Shown here in pieces: positions 1 through 8,364 of a DNA stretch of 32,537 bases (its first letter is position 1; each line of letters starts with the position of its first letter). The stretch covers positions 1-32,537 of the forward strand of contig NZ_CAJYVU010000062.1 of the NCBI RefSeq assembly GCF_913778135.1. The letters run 5' to 3'. The stretch comes from an uncultured Sphingomonas sp. (lineage in GTDB: Bacteria > Pseudomonadota > Alphaproteobacteria > Sphingomonadales > Sphingomonadaceae). The notes below the pieces were generated by a model. That model searched no databases. It was not told the DNA's origin and worked only from the letters and a program-made list of their open reading frames with translations. A program made the translations under genes and the position numbers.

Positions 1-1001
1 CTCTCGGTCGTGAACCCGCCGTTGATCGCGGCGCGGCCGCCCAGGATCGGCTCGTTGATGTTGGGTGCGGAGATGACGCTGTTGTCGAGGATGATCGCGA
101 ACGGCTTGTTGACGTTCTCCTGCGTCACGCGCGCGAAACGGCGACCGCCCTGGCTGTCAAAGGTGATCGACACCTGCGGCGCGTTGGTCTGCGGATCGAA
201 CTCCTGCCGCGCGTCCGACAGCATGTCGCCGGTGATGATGGCGGAGCGCTTCACCGCGATGAACGGGATGCCCGACGGGCTGTTGGGGTAGGGGAGCACC
301 TGGCTGCCCGCGGGTGCCTGACCCTTGGCGAGCTGCGTCGGATCGGCATTCTGGTCGACCAGCTTGAACTCGAGCTTGGCGGTCTTGCCCAGCAGGTCCT
401 TCAACGCCTGCGGATTGCCCAAGCCCGGCACCTGCACGACGATTCGGTTCGACCCCTGGCGGATGATCGTCGGCTCGCGCGTGCCGAGCTCGTCGATGCG
501 GCGGCGCACGACCTCGGTTGCGTCCTGCATCGCGCGGTCGACCGCTTGCGTGAGGCCAGCCTGCGTCGGCGTCAGCACGAAGCGGCTGGTGTCGACGACC
601 TGGATGTCCCACTCGCGCTGCCCGGTCATGCCCGCGCCACCGCCGGTGATCGCAAGCAGCCGCTCGCGCGCGGCGTCGACTTGGCTTGGATCACGCAAGA
701 GGAACGACAATTGGCCGCCGCGGCTTGAGATGTCGCCTATCTCGATCCGCGGATCCTGCCGGCGCATCTCGGTCTGCACCTGCTCGCGCATCGCCTCGAC
801 CCGCGTCGCCGCGACGTCGTTGGTATCGGCCTCGAGCAGCAGGTAGCTGCCGCCGGCGAGGTCGAGCCCTAGGTTGATCGTCGAGAATTTGACCGGCAGT
901 CGATCGTTCAACCCCGGCACGATGCTCGGGATCGCAAGCGCGACCAGCACGGCCAGGAACGCCCAGATCGAGGCGACCTTCCAGCGTGGGAAATCGAGCA
1001 T
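1..1001 (-). CDS. secD: Protein translocase subunit SecD, N-terminal part (runs off window)
   Basis: SecD is the polytopic membrane partner of SecF that uses proton motive force to drive late steps of Sec protein export. Reading leftward from the ATG at 1001, the protein opens with MLDFPRWKVASIWAFLAVL, the first membrane helix, followed by the conserved LGLDLAGGSYLLLEAD segment that begins the large periplasmic domain. Further in, VRRRIDELGTREPTI and VQVPGL are typical SecD motifs, and the frame stays open to the left edge (about 333 codons), ending in the GRAAINGGFT region of P1. The C-terminal membrane domain and presumably secF lie outside the window. It starts 14 nt after the yajC stop, so the two are very likely co-transcribed. 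I see no disruption in the visible part. Confidence 0.95.
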   Translation of the reverse strand, partial: MLDFPRWKVASIWAFLAVLVALAIPSIVPGLNDRLPVKFSTINLGLDLAGGSYLLLEADTNDVAATRVEAMREQVQTEMRRQDPRIEIGDISSRGGQLSFLLRDPSQVDAARERLLAITGGGAGMTGQREWDIQVVDTSRFVLTPTQAGLTQAVDRAMQDATEVVRRRIDELGTREPTIIRQGSNRIVVQVPGLGNPQALKDLLGKTAKLEFKLVDQNADPTQLAKGQAPAGSQVLPYPNSPSGIPFIAVKRSAIITGDMLSDARQEFDPQTNAPQVSITFDSQGGRRFARVTQENVNKPFAIILDNSVISAPNINEPILGGRAAINGGFTTE

Positions 1002-1015
1002 CGTCGCTTGTCCGC

Positions 1016-1366
1016 TCAGTCGTTGGCGGGCTTGGAGCCGAGCGGAGTGACCTCCGCCAGCGTTGCCTTGACCACGCGCACGCGGGTGTTGGGCGCGATC
1101 TCCACTTCGACGAAGGCGTCCTCGACGCGCGTCACCTTGCCGACCAGACCGCCCGCGGTGACGACCGAATCACCCTTCTTCACCGCCGCGACCGCGGCCT
1201 GCAGCTTGCGCACGCGCGCCTGCTGCGGACGGATCATCAGGAAGTAGAAGACGATGAAGATGAGGAACAGCGGCGCCAGGCCGAGGAAGCCGCCGAGTGC
1301 ACCGTTCGCGGAACCCGCACCGCCGGCTGCCTGCGCGTAAGCTGGAGAGATGAGCATCGTGTCCAA
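1016..1366 (-). CDS. yajC: Preprotein translocase subunit YajC
   Basis: YajC is a small single-pass inner-membrane protein that associates with SecDF. The 116-residue product has a strongly hydrophobic helix at about residues 28-45 (LGLAPLFLIFIVFYFLMI) followed at once by the family hallmark RPQQ, then a conserved cytoplasmic domain with KKGDSVVTAGGLVGKV and EIAPNTRVRVVKATL. Length and motif order match the family. The start could be Met1 or Met4 (MLISPAYAQ); the second would also give a normal YajC. It heads the leftward yajC-secD operon, and its promoter must lie in the 1367-1545 gap, which has no other recognisable gene. Confidence 0.95.
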   Translation of the reverse strand: MDTMLISPAYAQAAGGAGSANGALGGFLGLAPLFLIFIVFYFLMIRPQQARVRKLQAAVAAVKKGDSVVTAGGLVGKVTRVEDAFVEVEIAPNTRVRVVKATLAEVTPLGSKPAND

Positions 1367-1504
1367 GCATGAAAAGTTGCGCGCGCGAGCGTCACCCGCA
1401 CGCCAAAGAAGTTCCCGGCGCTACCATCGCGCGTCACCCGGCGCAACTGCCCGCCCCCGGAGCACCGCCGGGCGGACCACGCGGGCGTGCGCGCAACAGG
1501 TCGC

Positions 1505-1533
1505 TTGCATCATCGCGTCGCCGCGCGTAATGG
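1505..1533 (+). promoter_or_regulatory. Possible sigma-70-type promoter for tRNA-Pro
   Basis: TTGCAT at 1505-1510 and TAATGG at 1528-1533 are separated by 17 nt and lie about 13 nt before the mature tRNA 5' end. Both boxes are imperfect, so this is only a plausible candidate based on spacing and position. Confidence 0.3.
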
Positions 1534-1545
1534 CCGCCGCTCGGT

Positions 1546-1622
1546 CGGGGCGTAGCGCAGCCTGGTAGCGCATCACACTGGGGGTGTGGGGGTCGCAGGT
1601 TCGAATCCTGTCGCCCCGACCA
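1546..1622 (+). tRNA. tRNA-Pro (anticodon GGG)
   Basis: A complete 77-nt cloverleaf can be folded by hand. The acceptor stem CGGGGCG (1546-1552) pairs with CGCCCCG (1612-1618), followed by discriminator A and an encoded CCA (1620-1622). The D stem GCGC closes a loop containing GG. The anticodon stem TCACA/TGTGG closes the loop CTGGGGG, whose positions 34-36 are GGG and read the proline codon CCC. The T arm is GCAGG-TTCGAAT-CCTGT. The tRNA stands alone between leftward yajC and the rightward lysis pair. I found no second copy of its 3' end in the window that would mark an attachment-site duplication. Confidence 0.95.
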
Positions 1623-1720
1623 AGTCACACAGCGACGATGTAGCAAGGCACCGCCTCGGAGCTGTCCTACAAGCGTGTGTTCACGCAATGTTCCCGCGGT
1701 TCAACCGGGGAGTGTTTCAC

Positions 1721-2257
1721 GTGATCGATCAACTCATCGACAACGTCATCGACCGCGAGGGCGGTTATTCCAATCACCCGAGCGATCGCGGTGGTGCCAC
1801 CCGCTTCGGCATCACCGAGGGCACGGCGCGCGCCAACGGCTATGCCGGCGACATGAGGCATTTCTCGAGAGCCGCCGCCGCCGCGATCTACCGCCGCATC
1901 TACTGGCTCCGCCCGCAGTTCGATTCTGTCGCCATCCGCGCGCCGGCACTCGCCGCCGAATTGTTCGACACCGGCGTCAACATGGGGCCGGCGGTCGCGG
2001 TGACCTTCCTGCAACGTGCGCTCAACGCGCTCAATCGTGGCGCGACCGACTACGCCGACGTGGTGCTCGACGGTCGCGTCGGTGCGCAGACGCTCGCCGC
2101 GCTCGATCGCTTCCTCGCCACGCGGCGCGCGAGCGGGGAGGTGGTGCTCGTCAAGGCGATCGAGGCATTGCAGGGCGAACGCTACATGGCACTCGCCGAG
2201 CAGCGTCCGGCCAACGAGGCATTCCTCTACGGCTGGCTCGCCAATCGCCTCAACTGA
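1721..2257 (+). CDS. GH108-family N-acetylmuramidase (endolysin-like)
   Basis: The 178-residue product matches the glycoside hydrolase 108 family (with its C-terminal peptidoglycan-binding region), lysozyme-like enzymes found as endolysins in phages and gene transfer agents. The N-terminal IDREGGYSNHPSDRGGATRFGIT carries the family's EGGY motif, with the predicted catalytic Glu at residue 13, and the G-T-RFGIT element. Downstream, YRRIYWLRP and LFDTGVNMGP are also typical. I chose GTG 1721 because GGGGAG sits 8 nt upstream and the protein then begins close to the catalytic motif, as relatives do; ATG 1688 in the same frame lacks a ribosome site. There is no signal peptide, so export would depend on a holin, and a holin gene follows 93 nt downstream. 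Confidence 0.85.
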   Translation: MIDQLIDNVIDREGGYSNHPSDRGGATRFGITEGTARANGYAGDMRHFSRAAAAAIYRRIYWLRPQFDSVAIRAPALAAELFDTGVNMGPAVAVTFLQRALNALNRGATDYADVVLDGRVGAQTLAALDRFLATRRASGEVVLVKAIEALQGERYMALAEQRPANEAFLYGWLANRLN

Positions 2258-2350
2258 CGGCGCCAAAGGTCGCGCCCCTCGCGCGCACATGCGTAGGGGT
2301 GTGACTTTCGTGACCTTCCAGCCTCATCGACCCTGCTCAGGAGCCGCACT

Positions 2351-2758
2351 ATGGCCATCCCCGTCACCGACCTCGTCGCGCCGCTCGCGGGCGTGCTCGA
2401 CCGCATCATCCCCGATCCTGCCGCGCGCGACGCTGCCAAGCTCGAATTGCTCCGGCTGGAGCGGACACATGAACTCGGCACCTTGCGCGCGCAGATGGCG
2501 GGTGTGCTGGCGGAGGCGAACAGCCCCGACCGCTGGACTGCGCGGGCGCGTCCGTCGTTCCTCTACGTCATGTACGCGCTGCTATTGTGGAGCATCCCGA
2601 TGGGGCTGATCGCCGCGATCCGGCCCACAGCGGCGCAGGCGATCGCGCGCGGCATGACCTCCTATCTGAACGGATTGCCCGAGCCGCTCTACGCGCTCTT
2701 CGGCACCGGTTATCTCGGCTACACCGTCGCGCGCGAATGGGGAAAGCGGTCGCGCTGA
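2351..2758 (+). CDS. 3TM-type holin (GTA_holin_3TM-like)
   Basis: The 135-residue protein resembles the GTA_holin_3TM family, small membrane proteins that let an endolysin reach the cell wall. After an amphipathic, charged N-terminus ([19 protein letters not shown]) come two clear hydrophobic segments, one around residues 72-90 ([21 protein letters not shown]) and one around 108-126 ([15 protein letters not shown]), and a basic tail REWGKRSR. The conserved RPSFLY-type stretch just before the first helix is typical of this family. It follows the GH108 gene on the same strand, forming a muramidase-holin pair. No capsid, tail or terminase gene is near, so the pair is either a gene-transfer-agent lysis module placed apart from the structural cluster or a domesticated remnant. 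Confidence 0.8.
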   Translation: MAIPVTDLVAPLAGVLDRIIPDPAARDAAKLELLRLERTHELGTLRAQMAGVLAEANSPDRWTARARPSFLYVMYALLLWSIPMGLIAAIRPTAAQAIARGMTSYLNGLPEPLYALFGTGYLGYTVAREWGKRSR

Positions 2759-2762
2759 CGAA

Positions 2763-2951
2763 TTACGAGGCGGCGGCGTTCTCGCCGGCTGCCTCGTCGC
2801 CCTCGTCCGAATAGGCGCGTTCGAGGTACAGTTCGGCCATCTGGTAATGCGCGCGGCATGCCGCCGGGTTCTCGGTCGCGCTCGCGGCCTCGATCTCGGC
2901 CTCTGCGCGACGGTTGTAATATTCGCGATCGTCTTCGTCGTCGGTACGCAC
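2763..2951 (-). CDS. Small acidic conserved hypothetical protein
   Basis: A 62-residue soluble protein, (V)[19 protein letters not shown] followed by a helical segment [17 protein letters not shown] and an acidic, Ala-rich tail. The composition suggests one or two helices of the kind seen in short TPR-like proteins of sphingomonads, but I cannot assign a function. The GTG start at 2951 is chosen because a perfect AAGGAG lies 7 nt before it. An ATG at 2958 in another frame abuts the same AAGGAG with no spacing, and the upstream ATG at 2981 precedes the ribosome site. The gene converges on the holin gene, only 4 nt apart at their 3' ends, and is divergent from hslV. Confidence 0.65.
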   Translation of the reverse strand: MRTDDEDDREYYNRRAEAEIEAASATENPAACRAHYQMAELYLERAYSDEGDEAAGENAAAS

Positions 2952-3122
2952 GCACCATCTCCTTGGAGGAGGATGTCGCATGCGCGTGTTTCCCCCGCTT
3001 TGCTACAACATAGGAAATCGTACCGGCGGTTTTTATGCACCATCCGCATGGTAGCTTTGCGAGACACAGCGCGCTTCCGGTGGGGTTGGCACAATCCCGC
3101 GCCGCTACCTACATGGCGGCGC

Positions 3123-3692
3123 ATGAGCGGGAACGATCCACATTCCATGCCGGTCTGGCATGGCACCACCATTCTCTCGGTTCGGCGCGGCGGCAAGGTC
3201 GTCGTGGCGGGCGATGGTCAGGTCTCGATGGGGCCGACCGTGATGAAGCCCAACGCGCGCAAGGTTCGCACGCTCGGCAAGGACGGAAAGGTCATCGGCG
3301 GCTTCGCGGGTGCGACCGCCGATGCCTTCACGTTGTTCGAACGGCTCGAGGCCAAGCTAGAGCGCCACAATGGACAGCTGATGCGAGCGGCAGTCGAACT
3401 CGCCAAGGACTGGCGCACCGACAAATATCTGCGCAATCTGGAGGCGATGATGATCGTCGCCGACCGCGACGTGACGCTGATCCTGACCGGCAACGGCGAT
3501 GTGCTGGAGCCGGAGGCGGGGGTCGCCGCGATCGGATCGGGCGGCAACTTCGCGCTCGCCGGTGCACGTGCGCTGGTCGACTATGAACAGGATGCCGAGA
3601 CGATCGCGCGCCGGGCGATGAAGATCGCCGCCGACCTCTGCGTCTACACCAACGATCGCCTCGTCGTCGAAACGCTCGACTCGGCCAATTGA
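3123..3692 (+). CDS. hslV: ATP-dependent protease subunit HslV
   Basis: HslV forms the double-hexameric peptidase of the HslUV (ClpQY) protease. The 189-residue product contains [20 protein letters not shown] near its N-terminus, with Thr15 as the predicted N-terminal nucleophile after removal of a 14-residue extension; such extensions are usual in alphaproteobacterial HslV, whereas E. coli HslV exposes Thr directly after Met. Other family motifs are [30 protein letters not shown] and [10 protein letters not shown] chose ATG 3123 ([10 protein letters not shown]) because the longer open frame upstream has no family similarity. The stop lies 8 nt before the hslU ATG, so the two genes form an operon. 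Heat-shock control is typical, but I could not recognise a convincing RpoH promoter. Confidence 0.97.
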   Translation: MSGNDPHSMPVWHGTTILSVRRGGKVVVAGDGQVSMGPTVMKPNARKVRTLGKDGKVIGGFAGATADAFTLFERLEAKLERHNGQLMRAAVELAKDWRTDKYLRNLEAMMIVADRDVTLILTGNGDVLEPEAGVAAIGSGGNFALAGARALVDYEQDAETIARRAMKIAADLCVYTNDRLVVETLDSAN

Positions 3693-3700
3693 GTTCCCCC

Positions 3701-5002
3701 ATGCAAGACAATCTGACGCCCAAGGCGATCGTCGCCGCGCTCGACGCGCACATCATCGGTCAGCGCGACGCCAAGCGCGCGGTCGCCGTCGCGTTGCGCA
3801 ATCGCTGGCGCCGACAGCGGCTCGGCGCCGACCTGCGCGACGAGGTGACGCCCAAGAACATCCTGATGATCGGCCCGACCGGGTGCGGCAAGACCGAGAT
3901 CAGCCGCCGGCTGGCGAAACTCGCCGACGCGCCGTTCGTGAAGGTCGAGGCGACCAAGTTCACCGAGGTTGGCTATGTCGGTCGCGACGTCGAACAGATC
4001 GCGCGCGACCTGGTCGAAGAGGCAGTGCGGCTTGAAAAGGAACGCCGCCGCCTGGCCGTCAAAGACAAGGCCGAGGAAGCGGCGATGAACCGCCTGCTTG
4101 ATGCGCTGGTCGGCAAGGACTCGAGTCAGGCGACGCGCGAGAGCTTCCGCCAGCGCTTCCGCGACGGACACCTCGACCAGACCGAGATCGAGCTCGAACT
4201 CAGCCAGACGCCGCAGATGCCGTTCGACATTCCCGGCGGCGGCTCGGTCGGCATGATCAACTTGAGCGAGATGATGGGCAAGGCGTTCGGCAACAACGCG
4301 CCCAAGCAGCGCCGCAAGCTGCTCGTCCCGGCCGCATGGGAGAAGCTGGTCGAGGAGGAAGCCGACAAGCGGCTCGACCAGGACGAGGTCAGCCGCACCG
4401 CGCTCGCCGACGCGGAGGCGAACGGCATCGTCTTCCTCGACGAGATCGACAAGATCGCGGTCAGTGATGTGCGCGGTGGCTCGGTCAGCCGCGAGGGCGT
4501 CCAGCGCGACCTGCTGCCGTTGATCGAGGGAACCACCGTCTCGACCAAATACGGGCCGATGAAGACCGACCACATCCTCTTCATCGCCAGTGGCGCGTTC
4601 CACGTCGCCAAGCCGAGCGACCTGCTGCCCGAGCTACAGGGTCGCCTGCCGATCCGCGTCGAGCTGAAGGGCCTGACCGAGGATGATTTCGTCTCGATCC
4701 TGTCCGACACCAAGGCGTCGCTGCCCGCGCAGTACAAGGCGCTGATCGCGACCGAGGGCGTCGAGGTCAGCTTCACAGACGACGGCATCCGCGCCGTTGC
4801 GCGCATCGCGGCGGAAGTGAACGGCGAGATCGAGAACATCGGCGCGCGCCGCTTGCAGACCGTGATGGAGAAGCTGCTGGAGGAAGTCAGCTTCGACGCC
4901 GAGGATCGCAAGGGCGAGAGCCTCATCGTCGACGCCGCTTACGTCGAGCAGCAGTTGGCCAGCGTCGCGCGCAACGCCGACCTCAGCCGATTCGTCCTGT
5001 AA
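3701..5002 (+). CDS. hslU: ATPase subunit HslU of the HslUV protease
   Basis: HslU is the hexameric AAA+ unfoldase that feeds substrates to HslV. The 433-residue protein has Walker A GPTGCGKT at residues 58-65, followed by the HslU-specific [17 protein letters not shown], an intermediate (I) domain at about residues 105-230, Walker B FLDEID near 244-249, sensor 1 [10 protein letters not shown], the arginine-finger region [15 protein letters not shown] and sensor 2 [15 protein letters not shown]. It ends in DLSRFVL, matching the C-terminal tail that HslU inserts into HslV. ATG 3701 is preferred over an in-frame TTG at 3689 that overlaps the hslV stop. Transcription probably ends in the hairpin at 5011-5037. 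Confidence 0.97.
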   Translation: MQDNLTPKAIVAALDAHIIGQRDAKRAVAVALRNRWRRQRLGADLRDEVTPKNILMIGPTGCGKTEISRRLAKLADAPFVKVEATKFTEVGYVGRDVEQIARDLVEEAVRLEKERRRLAVKDKAEEAAMNRLLDALVGKDSSQATRESFRQRFRDGHLDQTEIELELSQTPQMPFDIPGGGSVGMINLSEMMGKAFGNNAPKQRRKLLVPAAWEKLVEEEADKRLDQDEVSRTALADAEANGIVFLDEIDKIAVSDVRGGSVSREGVQRDLLPLIEGTTVSTKYGPMKTDHILFIASGAFHVAKPSDLLPELQGRLPIRVELKGLTEDDFVSILSDTKASLPAQYKALIATEGVEVSFTDDGIRAVARIAAEVNGEIENIGARRLQTVMEKLLEEVSFDAEDRKGESLIVDAAYVEQQLASVARNADLSRFVL

Positions 5003-5010
5003 GGCTGCTC

Positions 5011-5037
5011 GCCGGGCTGGCTTGTCGTCAGCCCGGC
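5011..5037. terminator. Shared bidirectional hairpin between hslU and pgeF
   Basis: GCCGGGCTG (5011-5019) and CAGCCCGGC (5029-5037) form a perfect 9-bp stem with a 9-nt loop. It lies immediately after the hslU stop and includes the pgeF stop codon (5028-5030), so it can serve both convergent operons. No strong T tract follows on either side. Confidence 0.6.
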
Positions 5038-5795
5038 AGGCCGATGATCGCGATCTGCCGTCCGTAATCGGGCTCGCCGCGGTGCGTCGCGCGGCGATAG
5101 CTGAAGAAGCGGTCCTCGTCGGCGTAGGTGTCCAACCCCATCGCCTCGATCCGCCGCACGCCAGCCGAGGCCAGTTGATGCGCCACGTAACCCTCCAGGT
5201 CGAACTGCGCGTGGTCGGCGCGACCGTCGATGAAGAACCGCTCGTTAACTGGATCAGCCTCCTCGAACCTGAGCCGAAACGCGGCATCAACCTCGTAGCT
5301 GGCCCGCGCGATGCACGGCCCGATCACGGCGGCGACCCGCTCCCGGACCGCGCCGAGCGCTTCCATCGCATCCACCGTCGCATCGGTGACGCCGCCGAGC
5401 GCGCCCTTCCATCCGGCATGCGCCGCGCCGACCACGCCCGCCGCCACGTCCGCCAGCAGCACCGGCGCGCAATCCGCGGTGACGATGCCCAGCGCGAGCG
5501 CGGGATTGTCGGTCACCAGCGCGTCGGCATGCGGTCGCACCCCGTTCGCGAACGGCACCCGCACGGTGACGCAATCGGGCGAGTGGATCTGAAACGGCGT
5601 CAGCAGCGTCGCGCAGGGCCTGACCGCTGCGAGCGCCGCCATGCGGTTCGCCGCCACCGCGCTCTGATCGTCACTCGATCCCGCGCCGACGTTCAGCCCC
5701 GCGAACACGCCACCCGACGCACCGCCGCGCCGGCCGAAAAACCCGTGCGGCACACCGCTCAGCACATCGGCGCGGATCACCTCGACCGCGCTCAC
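5028..5795 (-). CDS. pgeF: Peptidoglycan editing factor PgeF / YfiH-family purine nucleoside phosphorylase
   Basis: Members of the YfiH/LACC1 (Cu-oxidase_4) family are multifunctional purine nucleoside enzymes; the E. coli member also prevents misincorporation into peptidoglycan. The 255-residue product has the three metal/catalytic positions: His71 in QIHSPDC, Cys109 in VTADCAPVLL and His126 in AAHAGWKG. The N-terminal HGFFGRRGGASGG and the later GPCI, FFIDGRAD and DRFFSYRR motifs also fit. Length is normal. The GTG start at 5795 overlaps the stop of the upstream acetyltransferase by 4 nt (GTGA), implying translational coupling. It is the last gene of the leftward lgt-methyltransferase-GNAT-pgeF block. 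Confidence 0.92.
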   Translation of the reverse strand: MSAVEVIRADVLSGVPHGFFGRRGGASGGVFAGLNVGAGSSDDQSAVAANRMAALAAVRPCATLLTPFQIHSPDCVTVRVPFANGVRPHADALVTDNPALALGIVTADCAPVLLADVAAGVVGAAHAGWKGALGGVTDATVDAMEALGAVRERVAAVIGPCIARASYEVDAAFRLRFEEADPVNERFFIDGRADHAQFDLEGYVAHQLASAGVRRIEAMGLDTYADEDRFFSYRRATHRGEPDYGRQIAIIGLPG

Positions 5796-6307
5796 AGCGC
5801 CAGCCGCATGATCAGGTCGCGATCGACCTGCGTTCCGGTCTGGAACGCGTAATCGCCGACGTGAACGAAGCCGTGCTTCTCGTAGAAGCGCCGCGCCCGC
5901 GCATTTTCCTCCCATACCGTCAGCAGCAGGCTCGACGCACCACGCGACTGCGCGATCCGGCGCGACCAGTCGAGCAGCGCGGGCGCCACACCCTGCCCAT
6001 GAAACTCACCGTCGACGTATAGTTGCCGCAACTGGTACGCACCGCTCGCGTCGACCTCGCCGGTGAAGATCGGCGCGCTCACCTTCGCGTAGCCGATCAC
6101 CTGTTGGTCGCTCATCGCCACGCGGTAGTCGAAGGCCGGATCGGGCAGGTCGTGGATTAGTGCGCCGCCGTCGCCGAACGCCTCCGCCAGATACGCCTCG
6201 ATGTCGGCAGGCGGCGCGGAACGACCGAACGTGTCGAGCCACACTCGCCGCGCCATCGCGTCGATCGCAGGCCCATCGTCGGGCATCGCGTCACGGTAGA
6301 CAATCAT
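5792..6307 (-). CDS. GNAT-family N-acetyltransferase
   Basis: The 171-residue protein has a GCN5-related acetyltransferase fold. The central strand and acetyl-CoA loop are visible as YQLRQLYVDGEFHGQGVAPALLDW, with the Q/R-x-x-G-x-G/A signature represented by HGQGVA. The later WEENARARRFYEKHGFVHVG is the classic motif B containing the conserved Asn and Tyr. The N-terminal IVYRDAMPDDGPAIDAMARR is the usual first strand and helix. The substrate cannot be told from sequence. The ATG at 6307 has AGCGAGG upstream; a longer frame exists but overlaps unrelated sequence. It lies 25 nt after the methyltransferase and overlaps pgeF by 4 nt. Confidence 0.88.
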   Translation of the reverse strand: MIVYRDAMPDDGPAIDAMARRVWLDTFGRSAPPADIEAYLAEAFGDGGALIHDLPDPAFDYRVAMSDQQVIGYAKVSAPIFTGEVDASGAYQLRQLYVDGEFHGQGVAPALLDWSRRIAQSRGASSLLLTVWEENARARRFYEKHGFVHVGDYAFQTGTQVDRDLIMRLAL

Positions 6308-6332
6308 GCGAACCTCGCTCGGCGAAGGTGGG

Positions 6333-7373
6333 TCATGCGAACCCAGCCGGCTCGGGCCAGCCAGGGTGGCGCACCGCCATAACACGGAACAGCTCGCCCA
6401 TCTCCTCGACTAGCCGACGGCGATCCTCCGCCACCCGCGGCCCCAGTGCCTCGGCGCGCGCGTCGATGCCGAGCGCGGTCAGGAAGGCGCCTTGCCCGAC
6501 CGGACCCGAGCGCCGGCAACCCGAAGCCTCCGCCGCCAGCGCCAGCGTCGCGAAATCGACGTGCGCGGTCAGGTCCTGCTCGCCCGGCGCCTCGAACGGA
6601 TTGGCGTAGGCATGTCCGCGCACCGCCTGCAACGTGTCGCCGACCGCCGGCCCCTCGTAGCCGTAATCGATCACCAGCATCGCGCCGCCCTGCGCCTCGA
6701 TCAGCGCCGAAAGTCCCGCCATGATCGCCACGCTCGCGGGCGAGGTCTCGACCACCGATCCGAATGACGCCGCGTCGAGCGCCTCGGGCATGATCCCGGC
6801 GGGCATCGCGCCGCCTGCGATCGGCAGGAACAACGTGTCCTGACACGCAACCAGCCGCTCGCGCCAGCCATCGGCCCCGCGCACCAACTGCCGGATCGGC
6901 AGTGCATCGAAGAATTCGTTGGCGACGATGATCAACGGTACGTCCGCGGGCAGGGTGGAAACATCATCGTGCCATATCGCCTCGGGCACCGAGCGCGCCT
7001 GCACCTCGCGCAGCGCCGGGCTGTTCTCGACGAAGTGAACCGGCGGCACGAGCCCTGCCGCCCGCATCGCGCGCAGCGCGTCGGCAGTCAGCGTGCCGCG
7101 ACCCGGCCCCAGCTCGACCCACGCGATCTCGGGACGCCCGGCGCGATCCCACAGGTCCGCCGCCCACAGCCCGATCAGCTCGCCGAACATCTGGCTGATC
7201 TCGGGCGCGGTCGTGAAGTCGCCGGCGGCACCCAACGGATCGCGCGTTGCGTAATAATGCGCGTTGGCGGCCGCCATGAACTGGCTGACCGGGATCGGCC
7301 CGCCCAGCGTGATCGCGCGCGCCAGCCGCTCGGCGAGCAGCGGCTCGCGCCTCGACGTGCCCGGCGGCGGCAC
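6333..7373 (-). CDS. SAM-dependent methyltransferase, MidA/NDUFAF7 family
   Basis: This family (formerly DUF185) includes NDUFAF7/MidA, which in mitochondria methylates an arginine of complex I subunit NDUFS2. The predicted 346-residue product carries YYATRDPLGAAGDFTTAPEI around residues 40-60, the family's diagnostic block, then the SAM-binding WVELGPGRGTL near 85-95, and later IIVANEFFDALPI, VIDYGYEG and LTAHVDFATLA, all characteristic. A bacterial complex I substrate is an inference. The start is uncertain: GTG 7373, 18 nt beyond the lgt stop, gives an N-terminus of the expected length but has only a weak ribosome site. No in-frame ATG lies between the lgt end and the conserved region before MAAANAHYY. 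Confidence 0.88.
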   Translation of the reverse strand: MPPPGTSRREPLLAERLARAITLGGPIPVSQFMAAANAHYYATRDPLGAAGDFTTAPEISQMFGELIGLWAADLWDRAGRPEIAWVELGPGRGTLTADALRAMRAAGLVPPVHFVENSPALREVQARSVPEAIWHDDVSTLPADVPLIIVANEFFDALPIRQLVRGADGWRERLVACQDTLFLPIAGGAMPAGIMPEALDAASFGSVVETSPASVAIMAGLSALIEAQGGAMLVIDYGYEGPAVGDTLQAVRGHAYANPFEAPGEQDLTAHVDFATLALAAEASGCRRSGPVGQGAFLTALGIDARAEALGPRVAEDRRRLVEEMGELFRVMAVRHPGWPEPAGFA

Positions 7374-7390
7374 TAGCGGATGCGCGCCGC

Positions 7391-8284
7391 TCAGGCGACG
7401 CTCTCCAGCCCGGCGGTCGGCTCGATCCGCTGGCGGCGTCCCGGCGCCGTCGCGATTAAGAATGCTCCCGCCAGCACCATCGGGATGCACAGCACCTGCC
7501 CCATGTGGATGGTGTTGGCGAAGAACGTGCCCGCGAACTGCGCGTCGGGTTCACGGAAGAACTCGACGATGAATCGCGCCACCCCATAGCCGAGCAGGAA
7601 CAGCCCGACGAGCTTGCCCGGCTGGTACCGCGCCTTGGTGCGCCAGAAGAAGAACCAGAGCAGCAGGAACAGGCAGATGCCCTCCAGTCCCGCCTCGTAC
7701 AGCTGGCTCGGGTGCCGCGCGGGCTCGACGAAGCCGGTCGGCACGGTGCGCTCGAACACGATCGCCCAGGGCACATCGCTCGGCTTGCCCCACAGCTCGC
7801 CGTTCACGAAGTTGGCGAGCCGCCCGAAGAACAGCCCGAACGGCACGACGCAGGCGACGTAATCGTGGATGCGCAGCCAGTTGAGCTTGTGCTTGCGCGC
7901 GAACCAGATGATCCCCAGCGACGTGCCGATCACCCCGCCGTGGAACGACATGCCGCCGTCCCACAATCGCAGGATGCGAAGCGGGCTCGACAGCATCTCC
8001 GGCGCGTAGAACAGCACGTAGCCGATCCGCCCCCCGAGGATGATGCCCAGCGTCGCGTAGAAAACGAGGTCGTCGGCGTGGCGCCTTGCCATCGGCGCAC
8101 CGGGCTGCGCGAGGAGTTTCAGCAGGTACCACCAGCCGACAACGATCCCCGCGATATAGGCGAGGCTGTACCAGCGCAGCGTAAAGAAGCCGAGCGTGAA
8201 CACGTCGGGGTGGAGGCCGAGATCGGCGAAACGGATGTGGCCGGCGCCCGCGTAGGCGGCATCGGCGAGTATCGGCAGGATCAA
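7391..8284 (-). CDS. lgt: Prolipoprotein diacylglyceryl transferase Lgt
   Basis: Lgt transfers diacylglycerol from phosphatidylglycerol to the lipobox Cys of prelipoproteins in the inner membrane. The 297-residue product has about seven hydrophobic segments, the signature [32 protein letters not shown], the N-terminal [20 protein letters not shown] and the conserved [10 protein letters not shown] and [10 protein letters not shown] elements. The TTG at 8284 is the best start: GAGGGG sits 6-8 nt upstream and the protein then begins MILPILAD; longer in-frame extensions add only unrelated sequence. It is the first gene of a leftward four-gene block and is divergent from the acyl-CoA synthetase, so the promoters of both must fit in roughly 80 nt. 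Confidence 0.95.
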   Translation of the reverse strand: MILPILADAAYAGAGHIRFADLGLHPDVFTLGFFTLRWYSLAYIAGIVVGWWYLLKLLAQPGAPMARRHADDLVFYATLGIILGGRIGYVLFYAPEMLSSPLRILRLWDGGMSFHGGVIGTSLGIIWFARKHKLNWLRIHDYVACVVPFGLFFGRLANFVNGELWGKPSDVPWAIVFERTVPTGFVEPARHPSQLYEAGLEGICLFLLLWFFFWRTKARYQPGKLVGLFLLGYGVARFIVEFFREPDAQFAGTFFANTIHMGQVLCIPMVLAGAFLIATAPGRRQRIEPTAGLESVA

Positions 8285-8364
8285 GGCTTTCCCCTCAACA
8301 TCGTCGCCTCCATAAGGAGCCAAGGGCACAAGACCAAGCCGTCAACGGCGGCCAAGCGGAGAGA

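Noticed and set aside
1546-1622. Integration site with duplicated tRNA end
   Set aside because: No second copy of the tRNA 3' segment and no integrase were seen in the window.
1434-1688. Minus-strand frame containing [14 protein letters not shown]
   Set aside because: It is the antisense of tRNA-Pro; this peptide is a well-known false gene product created by tRNA genes.
2847-3122. Upstream extension of the HslV frame
   Set aside because: It has no HslV similarity, overlaps the small minus-strand gene, and ATG 3123 gives the normal alphaproteobacterial N-terminus.
3081-3122. RpoH heat-shock promoter for hslVU
   Set aside because: GTTGGC followed by CTACAT has poor matches and would place the transcript start almost on the ATG; not convincing.
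5022-5852. Plus-strand 276-codon frame opposite pgeF
   Set aside because: Arg/His-rich composition and full overlap with the well-recognised pgeF; a high-GC shadow frame.
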